DNA from: Trileptium ribeirensis
Taxonomy: Eukaryota; Nematoda; Enoplea; Enoplida; Thoracostomopsidae
Length of the DNA stretch: 64,000 bases
Assembly (NCBI GenBank): GCA_030248225.1
Contig: JASANE010016307.1
Coordinates: 28,209 to 92,208 of the forward strand
Direction: 5' to 3'
Position numbers and translations under genes: made by a program. The notes under the pieces were generated by a model. It saw only the letters and a list, made by a program, of their open reading frames with translations. It had not been told where the DNA came from and made no database searches. This document shows, piece by piece, positions 1 to 12,699 of this stretch (the stretch's first letter is position 1; every line of letters starts with the position of its first letter).

Positions 1-234
1 AGAGTATTTTTTATTTTTCACTAATCTCGAGATACTTCATTAATTTTGCGACGATTTTATTATTGACGTAATGCATTCGAATTGATTATTGACATAACGT
101 ATTGTAATATCGTGTTTAACATTAAATACTGATTTGTATGCGTCGCCGAAATATCACGCGGCGTTGCCTGAGTTTCTAGTCATGAGTTGAAGACTTTATG
201 CTATGTATAATTCAACTTGCCGTGAAAAAAGGGG

Positions 235-1530
235 CTCAGCACACTAATGACACGTAGAGGAATAATTGGAAAGACATGGGGAATTAAACCTAAGATTTTA
301 TGGTATATTTATAATACCATCGTACGTCCATCCGTTTGTTACGGTGCTGTAGTCTGGTGGCCTAAAGTCCAACTTAAAACATATGCAAGAAAGCTTGCGA
401 AAGTATCCAGATTAGCCTGTGTCATGATAACCGGTGCCTTGAAATCGACATCGACGTTAGGAATGGAAGTTTTATTAAATGTTTTGCCACTAGATCTAGC
501 GGTCATAGAAGAAGGTATAAAAGAGTTGCATAGGATTCAATGTATATGTCCGCATACACTTGATGTAATTCAAGGGTATCATGCTGATACAGAAGAAATT
601 AGGAATGAATTGCCTGTACTTAACTTTCCTTGCGACTATATGTCATCGCAAATAGCGGATGAGTGTACTTGGCACACAGTTGTTCCAAATCGTGATGGTT
701 GGCTAGATGAGACTAGGCGACTTAGAGAGGAGTCTAATAACACTATAATATATTACACAGATGGATCTCTTGCGAAACTCCAGGGGAAAACTTCCACTGG
801 AGCAGGATTCTAAATGGGAACAAGAAACCATGTATACTCACTGGGTGCATAAGTGTTTTCCAAGCAGAAGTATATGCGATAAAAGCCTGTGCAGACAATA
901 TCATAGAAAATAAAACGCGCAATATGAATATAAGGATCTTTTCAGACAGCCGCGCTGCTCTCAAAGCACTTGAGGCCTGGTTAAATCCAAATTAGTCTCA
1001 AAGTGCAGGGTGGATTTAAGATTGTCCAAACTGAATGAGGTATCACTTATATGGGTACCAGATCATGGTAACATTGAAGGAAATGAAACAGCTGATCAGC
1101 TAGCCCGAAGAGGTTCATCAAAGCTACCTGTAGGACCAGAACCTATCCTTCCAATCTCAAGGAAGGAAGTTGCAACAAGGATAAAATTTTGGCTACATAG
1201 AAAGTTTGTTACTAGATGGATGCAGGAAACGACGTGTAAACAGACAAAGAGTATCAATAGTACGCCGAATAAGAAATATAGTAATTATTTGTTTGGATTA
1301 ACGAAAGACAGAATAAGACAGTCGTTCAGGGAATAACGGGGCATAGCTGGCTAAACTTCCACCTACCTAAGTTAAAAGTTACAGGAAATAAACATTGCTC
1401 TCTTTGCGGCATCGACGAGACATCAGAACGCTTTCTGTGTGCTTGTCCTAGGTTTGCAGAGAGTCGGAGAGAAATTATAGGGAATACAGTAATTAATATA
1501 GAAGCTTGATAGATTACAAGAAATTATGTA
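235..1530 (+). pseudogene. Broken Jockey/I-type non-LTR retrotransposon (polymerase C-terminus, RNase H, Cys-rich tail)
   Basis: Seen: at 247-813 the protein resembles the region downstream of the reverse transcriptase of Jockey/R1/I-clade elements (YNTIVRPSVCYGAVVWWPK, then RLACVMITGA). It then enters an RNase H domain with the first catalytic aspartate in YYTDGS. The RNase H continues in other frames: FSDSRAALKAL near 945-975, then WVPDHGNIEGNETADQLARRG at 1055-1115, the usual His/Asp end of the domain. A Cys/His-rich tail (CSLCGIDETSERFLCACPRF) follows near 1395-1455. Family knowledge: these elements retrotranspose by target-primed reverse transcription. Odd: at least two frameshifts or stops (near 813 and 1336), and the whole endonuclease and core polymerase are missing, so this is a 5'-truncated dead copy. 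The 3' end is unclear; short TAATCTA-like repeats at 1735-1765 may be the tail. Confidence 0.9.
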
Positions 1531-3990
1531 AGTTTATTCTCAGTACTGGTAGGCTTGCTGTTGAAAACCATGATTAAAACGGAATACAACCGTCTTACGT
1601 AATCCAAGACAAGGTAATACTTTGCACATTTACAGTTTTTAAATCCCAGATTCTGACGTCATTCACAGTTTAACGGGCTGATGCAATGGACATGTCATTC
1701 ATGTTCCCGCATGTTTTTCTAGCCCAGTATAGTTAAATCTAGTCTAATATAATCTAAAAATAATTCAACTTCGGAAAAAGATTTTTGCATGCGGTTTTTG
1801 TTAGATTGTATTTTGAAAATTCTATGTATAAATTTCGACAGTTTGCATCTTTGGTCATTCAAGGAACAAGTACAATTTATGTGGTTATGCATGTGCTGAA
1901 AATGATCGTAACGATTCTGTTAAGGTATTTTGCTATTGTCTTTGTGATGTTGGAAATGTATGCTTAGGAAGTTTAAATAACTTTGAATTTTGAAATAATT
2001 ATTTTTTATTATTCGCTCTCATTATTATTAGCCTTACTCTCTCTGGTTCCCCACACGGTGTGTGCGATTTATTAATCTGGCCCCTTTCACAGCCCTCCGA
2101 AGAGTTGGAGGAACTACAGGGGCCCTCGTGTTCATTCTCGGGAGACTTTCTAGATTGGGGGAGTTAACTTTGCTTAAAAATACTAAATATTTTCATGTAG
2201 TTTCACTGCCGTGAATGCATTTTTAAGCTATAAAAACGATGTTTGAGCGTAAGAAATAGTGGTAATTAATGTTTAAAAACATTTTGCAAACAAAAACATT
2301 AATTTTGAGACAACAAAATTTTTGGATTTAGGTGTACTTTGGGGGTTTTGGCTGAGTGGGGGGTTAGATGGGGCTCTCCCCATCCACTTTACTGTGACTA
2401 GGCCAGTTAGTTTTTCACCAGGAGAATAATGATAGGAACAAGATTCATGTTAAAGCATAAACATAAATTTGTGTTAAGTTTTGTTATCTTAGGACAATCC
2501 ATGATTTACAGCTTCTCTCAGAAATTTTGGACGATGACCCTTGTAGTCAGGAAAGTCTGGTGAGTCCACCTTATTGGTACAATGGCATTTCTCTGATGTG
2601 TGACCGACAACGGCAGTCTAATTCAATATCGTTTGCTTCACTGCCTTGTAAATTAAGGTTGTTGAGGTTGAAAATTTCTAGCAGAGCAGATAAATAGAAC
2701 CTAAAATTTATTCTTGGTATTTGTCGCTAGATTTTGTTTTTATTTAGCTAATGAAGAAGAGAAATCGTTGCTCTTTCGGTAAGATTTTTATATGGGGATT
2801 TATGTGCATTAAAATAATGAGGCCTTGAAAATAAAAAGTTTTAATACACCGTGCACGTACACTACGTAAATCATAAGCAGTTGTGCTTCTAGTTTAGTTT
2901 AACAATAATCCAGGATTTTTGGCTGTTTTGATCCATTATGTTCGAACTAGTGACTGTTGAGCAATTGAATAGCATTTTTGGATTTGTAGTTCTTTTTCAG
3001 GTTTGGCTTTGTACCGATAGCTTTGTGTCAGGGGCCAAGTGTGCTCACTGGCGGTCTTATTATTGTGCTCAATGGTTTGATATATGGTACAATGGCACTG
3101 GGTAAAAAGTTAGTGTACCGAAATTTTATTTACATCACTGATGGACATCATTTTATTGTTTTCTAGCCATTATAAAACTAGAATATAGTAATAGCTTTTT
3201 CTAATAGTCTTCTTCGAAGAAATGATTTCCCCACATTGATGATGTATATACATGTTCGGTGTTAAATTTCGCTCTGTTCAAGAATAATTATGATAAAATC
3301 TTATAGGAATGGTGTATTATTGTGCCGTATTTTCGTCCCAGTCGAAATCCAGTAGTGCTGTTGTTGACACAGTACTTTGTATTCGTGTGATATCCGTCTG
3401 TACTATTTGTTTTCTCAGAATATCCTACCTATGTTTGGACATAGTCTATTAGATTATCTATTATTTGTTGCGATTCACTGGACCAACCATTTTACCACAT
3501 TTTAGTCGGTACCACAGTTACTCCTTAGCTTAGCTGGTAATTTATCGAGACTATCAAGCGGAGACGCCAAAGAATATACAAAGAATAAAGTAATACTTGT
3601 GCGAACAATCAGATCTTTGAGCGCTGGTATACGAGGCTGTAGAAACGTCAAGGTCTAGCCACTAATTGTCATTATATTATGTCTTTTAGGATATATATCT
3701 CAGTTAGGCTCGAACGATTCAATTATTGCATTTTTAGAGCCGATCTGGCAACAATGAAGCTACGAGCAAGCGGGAACAATAGTTCTGATACGATGAAAAG
3801 TGACCTGGTCGATGCGAATAGAAATCCTGTTCAAAGCGTTCCGTGAATGCGGTTCTGTTTTTGTTGTTAGGCTTCGGTTTTGCCTTATTAAGCGGAGCAA
3901 AGCGTTTTTATTTTCGTCAGAGATGGAAAATTTGGCACCGCTTGTCCGTTCGTTGGTTCGTTGAACTCCTCAATGACTACTGGGCCGATC
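1531..3990. other. Unassigned AT-rich DNA
   Basis: No convincing coding sequence, RNA gene or repeat was found. The frame at 1785-1967 is short, lacks motifs and has AT-biased composition. A GC-richer patch at 2040-2165 (containing GGAGGAACTACAGGGGCCC) and a G-rich patch at 2335-2390 stand out, but I cannot name them. Confidence 0.5.
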
Positions 3991-4185
3991 TAAATTTGTT
4001 TGTTTGAAAGGCCTAATATCGGACAGGTGCAATACATATAGATTTCTAGTTTCTAGTTATATTTCTGTCAAAATTTGCTTAATCTAATCTAAATTTTTTT
4101 TGTTTGAAAGGCCTAATATCGGACAGGTGCAATACATATAGATTTCTAGTTTCTAGTTATATTTTTGTCAAAATTTGCTTTAGAT
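3986..4185. repeat. Tandem duplication, ~106-bp unit, two copies
   Basis: The segment containing TGTTTGAAAGGCCTAATATC and ending TCAAAATTTGCTT occurs twice in direct orientation, about 106 bp apart, with only a few substitutions. It therefore looks recent. No coding content. Confidence 0.9.
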
Positions 4186-7100
4186 AAATAGTAATTACCT
4201 AATTAGTTAACCGTGTTAACACATTTTTAGCATTTTCAAACAAAAATTGCATATTTTTCAGTAAATTAGTGTAAAGCTATTATTTTGGTGCATTATACTA
4301 CATCTCGTTATGGTGATTGTGAATCTGGTGTTTATTTACTATTCGAGGAAGTTACAAACATGCTAATTAATTAGTTATTTAGCTAATTTACTAATTAATA
4401 TTGTTAATTAGATAATTTTTTGAAAATTTTCAAAGTACTCAAAAATTAAAAATAATTTGCAGCGGAGGTTTTGTATGTCGCTGATCACGAATATGACATT
4501 TTTGATGCTCTAACACCTGGCCGTATATGCTAATTAGTTGATTAATTAAATTTCATGCAAATATTAAAATCACTTCAAATTTTCTAATTTGTTGCGCTTG
4601 GGGGTTTTCGATGTCACTGATTATGATTTTATCATGGGATCTAATTAATTAGCTAATTAGTTGATGTCACTAAGTAGCTAATTTTTTAGCTAGCGAGCTT
4701 TTTGTACATTTTATTTGACATCAATTGCCTAAAACGTGATACTTATTATAAATTTATTAAATAGTTAGTTGAAACACATGTACACACAAATAAGATACTA
4801 AATACTTTGCCTGTTTCTCCGCTGACTTTTTGTAATTTATTACGTTTACTAGTATATTATACTATTTATTCTATATTATACTGCGTGAATTTATGACCTT
4901 ACATTACCGCGTATGCACCATCATGTTGGATTAACATATTTTTATTACAAAAATGTGTATTATGGCGTTTCCAGTAAGGGCGTTAGGGGGGAAATTCATG
5001 AAAATTTTTTGTTTGTTTCTGTCACTCATTTTGACATATTGTCACGTCAAAGTAGAAAAATAGGTATTTCTGGCAAATGGTCGACGATCCATCTTCGGGT
5101 GGATGGATTTCGATGAATTGTATTATACGATACAAAAAGTGATTAGGATTTGTCCTTTAGTTAAACGCAAACTGCTCTCTATCCATCTGGGTAAAATGAC
5201 AAAAGGGGTTTTAAGGATACTTTACGAAATTTGGCAACACGAGTATCGGTCTTTGGCAGCCCATTTCTCGCGTACAGAGATTTCGCAATGAAAAAGGACA
5301 CATAATCAGCTCATCGAGGTCCACGACTTTTTGGTGGACTACTCCCTGGGCCGCGGTGGGCTCGAATATGGCTCGTCTACCCTTTGCCAGAAATATTGAT
5401 TTTTCAAATTTCGGAATAGAATTGTGTGTTTTTTGCATATCAATGAGTGTCTATTAGGTTATGAAGTACGCTGAATACGATGGTTGTGCTAACTAATTGT
5501 TCACCTTGACTATATTATACCTTTACTTGAGGTTTCAGGGTCGATAAACCCGACCTCCAAAATGTAGTGTGATTTCATTTCTTTGGTTATGCATTGGGTG
5601 CAGGGCATAAAAATAGTCTATAATAGGTTTCTCTGAACGCTGAATACAATGATTTGGTTATCTAGACTAGTCTGTCTTAAGTTATTTGGTTACGTATTGC
5701 GTACAGGGCATCAAGAATAGTTGCTATAGGTCTTTCGGCACGCTAAATTTAGAATCCATGAGTATCTCACGTCTTTTCAGATGTTTTCAATCGTTTTAGG
5801 GTCATTGAACTTGATTGCCGATGGAATATAGCCTGTCTTCAGTTGTTTAATTACGTGTTGCGTGCAGGCCATCAGGATTTGTCAGTATCGATCTTTCGGT
5901 ACACTCGATACGATGGTTTGGTTATTTATAGACCGGCACAAATACTGCCAGAAACAGCGATTTTTTTAAATTTCGCGGTGGTATTGCTTGTTTTTACTTT
6001 TTAGTAGTGCCTACTAAATTATCAAGCGCGCTGCATACGATGCATTTACTATCTATAGTCCAACTTGGCTATATTATACATTTTAATTGAGTTTCAAGTG
6101 TCGACGAGCCCGATTTCCAAATTGTAGTACGTTTTCATTTATCTGATTTTGTATTGCGTGCGATTCACAAAATTACCACTTCATAAAACCGCGCTCGCAC
6201 CGTTTCACCATCGATTGTGACTTACTGGTACACATATTTTTGGGCAAGGCTTGTGTGTGTAATACTTAAAGTTATTTCGAAAGGTTCTCGTTCAGTTGAG
6301 ACGTTCACAAAGCGAGCGAACAACAACGCACGTACAAACGCACACAACAGGACAAACTCAGTTATCCCCGTTACTAACGTGTGACTATGCGGAATAGCGC
6401 TAAATCGCACTCCTTTCACTTTCCCGACTTTGACCCCGGGATCTTTGTTAGAGAAAAAGTGTCTAGTGTTAACATTGAAATAACTAAAATGAGTTATGAT
6501 AATGAATATAAACAATATAGAGCTGCTCGTTTTGGACCTGAAAACTTGCCTTCCATGTGGGGGGAGACCAGCTACTCCGACCTCGGTGTAAATATATTTC
6601 ATTTGGAAAAATTAACCTGAGCGGAAGTGAAATGCATTGTATGCAGTTTGCGATATGAGTCTGAGCCTTAACCCAAGCTAACGTCCTTATACTAACCCTA
6701 ACTTTGTGGGCTGTCAACACCGAATCCCCTTCCCCCTCCCCGCACTGGACCGTTCATTTTTTAACTATTTAACGTCCGACCCATAAAAGTCTTTGGTTTG
6801 AGAACTAGTGTACAAGATGTCGCTCTTTGTCAATATAATGTATTAGGATTTTTTATTTAAGCACATGGTGTGCGCCCCTTAATTTTTCTGTGATATATTT
6901 TATATATTTGCATTTTCGTGCTGTACATTGTTTAGCGTTTGATTGCCCACTACAGGTTACAAAATATTTTAGGATAACGTTATCAGTAATCAGGCAATTT
7001 GGCGTCTGTCTGCGGTGGTAGGAAATGCTTCAGAACTAGTGTAATCTCTTGGGAGGGTAATTTTGATGAGGTTGGTAATAATTGTTAATGGTATTCGTAC

Positions 7101-8990
7101 GAGCTTTTACATTTATCTTTCGAACGAGTTCTTACATTAATCTTTTGCACGAGTTTTTACTTTTATCTTTGGCACGTTTACTTGCAATAACAATAAACGT
7201 CTGTAAGGGGTTTTTATCAAACCGGCATGTAATTTCCCCCTCATTTAACTATAATTTATACGAACTTATTGTGCTCTTTTAGCATTGACTCAAATAAAGA
7301 ATTTTGCTAATCATGCGCGTTTCACAGAACAATGCGCCCTGAGATGAGAAAAATTGTTGCTGACATTTATCTGAGACACTGTTTGTTACATTATATAGGA
7401 TAGAATTTGCAGAACTCTAGTTCCGAATGTATTTGGAAAAAACTTAGATGCTTTGTTGCGCATATCGAATTATGAACCAGAACGCTCGAGATATGTGATC
7501 TTATGGGATATAATGCTTAATTAATTACTACTGCGGCGTTATAAAAAATCTCTTAAGAACGTCAGGAATTGTTCACTCATCTTTTAATTAAATGTCGAAC
7601 AATAAGTGCTGAAGATGAAATTCCAACTACCACTGTGTAAACAAAAATAATATGTGTTTTCCAAAAGGTTGCAGCGCAGTGCAAATTTCGTAAGATCGGC
7701 TTTGCTGTTTACCAGCTGTAAAGAGTCATAGCAGTCAGCGTGGTACATTTGATTCCTTAAATGAACAGGTTGTATATTTTTAACAGTGCAAATCACCATT
7801 ACGTACACAATTGCAGTAGTAAAAACGAAACATTCATTGACGGAATGTAACTAATATGAAATTGGTCAGCAAGTATCTTTCACCGTGGAATTTTGGGTGT
7901 GTGGGGTGGGGGGCAAGCTACAATAAGACATATGGGGGCAAGCTAAGATAATACATCTGGGGTGCAGGCTAAAATAAAACAGCTGGGGTGGAGGGTAAGA
8001 TAACATAAAACACGGCTGGAGCATAGGTGTCCGTGCAGGGTACGGGGATTACCTCTTAAGTGTGTGACCCCCCTTATGAAGCCATATTTGCTTTCTCACC
8101 CACCGCGCGTTTTTGAAAAAATTTTTTTGAGTAAATTAACAAAAATTTGGTAGATCTGCGTTATCTTCTGGGGTGGAGAGCGAAATAACTGCCCCATCAT
8201 CAAACCTGGAAATCCTGGAAAATAATTGTTCATTACTAAATGCTGCTTTTCGTGAACCTGGATTGACCGCGGCGTTCCGAAAAGTGAGGTAGCAAGTTTT
8301 GAAGGTAGTTAGACTTATATTCATTTTCGCGTAAGATTTCACGTTAGGGAACAAAATTTTATGCTATATAAATTTGAAAGTTACCTGACAATATTTTCAG
8401 GCTATAAAACAGCTTTTTAGCATTACAAATAATAATAAATATTTAAAAAAATATTTTGTATACAGACATAGGGACATTTAGGGAAATCTTAGAGTTAGCT
8501 GAACATTGAGGGTTTTGGTCAATTGTGGGAAGATCATGAGGGATTTAGAAGCTGTGTGTCCCTCACCTCCTCCCATAATGGACAGGTCAGTCTTCTAATA
8601 ATTAAATATTAGTGCAAGTCTGAAATCTAGAAACAGCTCCAAGGCTTCCTTCGTTTGAAGCATTGTGTCCTTGATTATATCCAAGCTAAAATATTAACTA
8701 ACTTGTTAACCCATGTGATCCTACGGTAGTATTTACGTTTAATTTTAAAAAGAAAACTTGTATTTTGGTCAGATTGGGCAAATTCAACCTAATGTATGTA
8801 GTGTCTCTCGGTTTTTGCGAATAAGTTGTCCGGTGTATAATTTGTATGCGTTGTACACAATTTGATGAAAAAAGAATTGATTCTTACTGCAACCGCAGCG
8901 AATAAACTAATGCAGATCGACGTTGGTACTACCACTTGTTGTAAATTCGCTAAATGGATGGATTTAAGTTTCGCTTAATGGGCCATAGAA
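4186..8990. other. Unassigned AT-rich DNA with scattered ORFs
   Basis: No recognisable gene. The frame at 6381-6620 (79 codons) is the most protein-like, with an internal Met that would give a 43-residue peptide starting MSYDNEYKQY, but I see no motif and no homologue. A degenerate G-rich minisatellite sits at 7895-8025 (about four units of ~30 bp around GGGGGCAAGCTAAGATAA). A short motif near 6310-6350 (GCGAACAACAACGCACGTAC) recurs in diverged form near 19710-19750 and, inverted, near 27170-27215, which points to an old dispersed repeat. Confidence 0.4.
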
Positions 8991-9011
8991 AAGCTATGTC
9001 AATGATACAGC

Positions 9012-9565
9012 AATGGGTTCTTTTCCATTATCCCCCGCCCCCAGGCCACATATACCCAAAAATGGTCAGATTCCGAAAATTTTGGTATTATTGTGATCCT
9101 CGAGACCTCCCCCGAGGCCAAAAAATTGAATTTTTAAAATTTTCGATTTTTTTGGGTCCCAAGGGTCCCCCTTCGCCATTCGACGCGGATTGACGAGCTG
9201 AGTGTAATGCCAGTGGCCGAATCCTAAGTTATGGCCAAAAATATCGAAGGCTGAGAGGCTCAGCAATTAAACAGGTTTTGGCCATAACTTAGGATGCTTT
9301 TATCGGATTCCGTTAGAAATAACCATTACACTCAGCTTGTCAATCCACGTAAAATGGTGGATAAAAATCCTATTTTTAAGAACTAAATTTTTGGGTTCCC
9401 GAGGGGGGATCTTTGGGACCCAAAAAACTAAAATTTTAAAGATTCAATTTTTTGGTCTAAATGATCAGGGAGGTCTCGAGGATCACAAAAATACCAAAAT
9501 TTCCAGAATCTGAACATTTTTGGGCAAATGAGGACCGGGAGTGATAATGGAAAAGAACCCAGAAA
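9012..9565. mobile_element. Foldback (long inverted repeat) element, ~550 bp
   Basis: The left end reads TGGGTTCTTTTCCATTATC and the right end is its reverse complement, GATAATGGAAAAGAACCCA. The similarity continues through most of both arms: GATCCTCGAGACCTCCC on the left against GGGAGGTCTCGAGGATC on the right, and GGCCATAACTTAGGAT near the centre. The middle is a short loop at about 9240-9275. This is the structure of a foldback DNA element or large MITE. No transposase is encoded, and I could not define a target-site duplication. The frames crossing it are products of the inverted repeat, not genes. Confidence 0.8.
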
Positions 9566-10577
9566 TGTCATTTTATTTGGTTCCCAAACCATATCATTGA
9601 TCTTACCTAGGATTTTTGTCGTGATGTATCAAACCTAGAAAGTGATCTCACCAATTCCTCGGGGATCTTGTATAGCTTGATTTCTGGCGTGGGCAGCTGC
9701 CTCTCTGCCCTGTTCCCGAGTCCTTAGCAAGTATTTACATAATAAAACAATACTAAGTGCGCTTTCAGGCCATATAACTGTTCCAATTAGTGGCAAAGAA
9801 AATCCACAGAACGTCAAGTTCACTCTAGGTATAATATTATGGTCTGCCAAGAACATGAAATGTATAGTTGATAATTTATTTATCAATGTTATAGTGTGCG
9901 TTAAATGAGTTAAAACTTTTCTAGCTGTGTCATTAAACAGTATGTAGTACATCGTTAATAAAGTATTGTTTTATGTAATTCATTTTGATTGTAACCTGCA
10001 ATGATGGTAGTACATATCGGATGAAATTCGTATTCAACATATCCACGAGTAAAGGTATAATTCAAGATTGAGACCTTTGTTAGCTGCAAGCTAATGTTGC
10101 GGTCGTTTTATGTGGAGCAGCAGGTTTTAATGCAAAAACTGTCATTTCTTGAATTAGCATAACAGCGGATGAGAATGTATATTTTCATTATGTGGGTATT
10201 TTTCTGGTTGACATGTAAATATGACGTGATTAGTTTTTATGTAATGCTGCATAGATGTAATAATGCAGCTTAATGTAATGCTGTTTAGATCGCTACACAA
10301 GACAACATTACCATACTTTCATTTTGAAACCAATTCTAGCATTTTAAGTGTAAAACTTAATGTTTTTTTGTGAATTTATATTTAATTTTTATGCTGTATA
10401 TAAATCTACAATGTGCATATTAAATACTATAAAATAATGTGCCAATGTACGCATATTATAAACTTATACCAATACCGACTTATATTATACACGTTTTTGC
10501 TCACATGGTTGTTATACTTCATTGCAGAGAAATTTCTTTTTTCAGGTTTGTTATTTTGTAATTAATTTTTCGTTTCT
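9566..10577. other. Unassigned AT-rich DNA
   Basis: No gene is supported. The minus-strand frame 9952-9635 (105 codons) has no recognisable motif and lies in sequence of ordinary AT-rich composition. Confidence 0.4.
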
Positions 10578-11183
10578 TTCGCAATCGTTTCTTTTTCTCT
10601 AGTGTCTCGTATGCGGTTTATATGTGTACGAAAGTATATAAACCTGTTGTAAACTTGTGTATTGTCCTCGTTTGAATGCAATGGATAATAACACCTTAAC
10701 AGCTTAGAAACCACGCAGGTCGTCGTGAAAGTCCGCAAATATATAAATATAAAAAAAAAATTATTTAGCTAAGGAATTTACACAAAATATACAAATATAT
10801 TTTATGTATAAATATTCTAAAAAATCCATATATTTCTAAAAAAATTTCCTTACTTCTTTGTAGTTTACTAATTTCTTTTTTCAGTGTAACTCTTCCTAGT
10901 GTCTGTAGCCCTCCTTCATTTGTAATTCCCAAAAAACCACCAACATACACTCACCATAAAAAAGCGACACACCAAATTTCAAACCATATTACCCCGCCAA
11001 ACAGCCCACCTGCCGGAGGAGCTACGCGCTACTAATCGAGGCCAATTTCACGCGCTGCTCACACTAACCCTTTTTCGTTTCTAACTATTTTTTCCAAAAA
11101 AAAAAAAAGCACAAACAAAAAACAAACACACAAACAACAAAACACAAAACCCCAAAAAAACCATTCGCAATCGTTTCTTTTTC
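10578..11183 (+). mobile_element. Retroposed insertion with A/C-rich 3' tail and 20-bp target duplication
   Basis: The same 20 bases (TTCGCAATCGTTTCTTTTTC) occur at 10578-10597 and 11164-11183. Directly before the second copy lies an A/C-rich tract (about 11090-11160: runs of A broken by C and G). A long target duplication with an A-rich tail at the 3' end is the signature of LINE-mediated target-primed insertion. The ~565-bp insert has no coding capacity that I recognise. It could be a retroposed non-coding RNA or a SINE. A hairpin near its left end (GGTTTATATG...ATATAAACC, 10615-10645) was noticed. Confidence 0.65.
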
Positions 11184-12360
11184 ACGTATTCAATGCATGT
11201 TAACTCTAAAGCGGTTTTGCAGTACGTTTCGCGGTGCTCCCTGCATTTGTGGGCCCACAATTCGTATGAAATGCAGGAGGTGGTAAAATGCAGCAGGACA
11301 TTTTGTTCATGCCTTGAAATCCAGGTGACAGAGTAACTGTCTTTCATCAATAGTAGGGTACAGCCTGAAACGCACTGTGACATCTTTTAGGGTTAACATG
11401 CATGTTCCGGAGAGTGTCGTACTTTTCAGGAAATATCTTCAGCTCTTGTTATCGCTTTATATCACCTTGCTCAATATATTGATATAAATCAATGCACTTC
11501 ACTTAATATTTTACTACTTATCGCTTTACTTTTTCTTGGTTATTATGTTTGGGTTTATAATGTTTGCTAAAAATTTATGTATTATAAATGCATTTCTGAC
11601 TGCGTTCTATTATGTCAGATTTTTGATATATATACTTTGTTATTTGTTTTTAAGCTACTGGCTGCTTTGGATTAGAATTTGTTTGGTCAGGCAAGGCTTC
11701 ATAATATTTGGCTTGGCTATCCGTTAGTCATTAATTAATGAATTGAATCGTCTATGTTGGATGGGCAACATACTCTCACTTGCAAACATAAGGTTTAGAA
11801 GAGTTATGTAAAACACTGTCAGATAACCCAGTCATAAATCCAATTTGTCCAGTCGGGTTGATATTTTTCAGTCCGACGTGGTTTCTAATCCAAGCCTGTT
11901 CAAAAAAAATTAGTGGTTTTTTTATAAATTGGTAAAACTTAAGATTACTTTGGCTCGTAATGTTATGTTTAGTCAAAAGATTTGATCAAATGTCATGAAT
12001 AGGCGCCCATAACATAGGACGCATTGTAGCGATGAAATAGTTGCGAAATCACTTGATATGTTTATGTTTTGGTGGTATGGTTTACGATAGCTTCTTGACG
12101 GTGGGTTCACGTATAGCATGAAATATGTTTTCTAAATGTATGGTTGAACGTCCATACACGTGCTTGCAGCATTCTACCCAAAACTCATTATACGCTCGGG
12201 CACTTGTTCCCACAGTTAGGATCGTCACACTTTGTATCGTTGCTATCGTCTGTAACTGTTTTCAGAACCTTAAAACCATGAATACTGAAGCGTCTTGGTA
12301 GTCGCGTTCGCAGCTGCCGGAGAAGTTGAAGTTTAATAAAATCTGCGAAAACTATGGAAA
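11184..12360. other. Unassigned AT-rich DNA
   Basis: No gene, RNA or repeat is supported. The frames at 11536-11727 (+) and 11976-11776 (-) are hydrophobic, AT-driven and without motifs. Confidence 0.4.
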
Positions 12361-12363
12361 CGA

Positions 12364-12696
12364 ATGCTTAGGCCCGTGTTCGTACCAAAACTATCACGCA
12401 TGAATAAACTTAAGGTGCGCCCATACCAGCCCCTTCTGTCAGTAGAGATTGGTGATCGCTTGTTCTGCGTACCGGTCATACGTCAACATAAAAGAGAACA
12501 CATATTTGGTGTTTGGGGCAACATCCAAAACGTCACGAAACAAAAAATTGTGCTATTAACGATTACTTTTAAAACATTAAATAACTGGTTCGTGACATTT
12601 GATCCTAAAATTTTTTATTTTATTGAACGAAAATTATCCCCTTTAGTGTTTAAAAGCTGCATATCGCCTGTAATGTTCGCGAACTATAATTATTAA
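12364..12696 (+). CDS. Hypothetical 110-codon ORF (unrecognised)
   Basis: An open frame with an ATG-like start, slightly richer in GC in its first third (LRPVFVPKLSRMNKLKVRPYQP). The protein would be basic and without a clear signal peptide or membrane segment. I do not recognise it, and there is no supporting neighbour, polyadenylation signal or splice context. It could be a chance ORF or a remnant of a mobile element. Confidence 0.15.
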   Translation: MLRPVFVPKLSRMNKLKVRPYQPLLSVEIGDRLFCVPVIRQHKREHIFGVWGNIQNVTKQKIVLLTITFKTLNNWFVTFDPKIFYFIERKLSPLVFKSCISPVMFANYNY

Positions 12697-12699
12697 AAC

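Noticed and set aside
6381..6620. 79-codon plus-strand ORF as a small conserved protein
   Set aside because: Some protein-like composition, but an overlapping frame exists on the other strand and there is no motif, splice or polyadenylation support.
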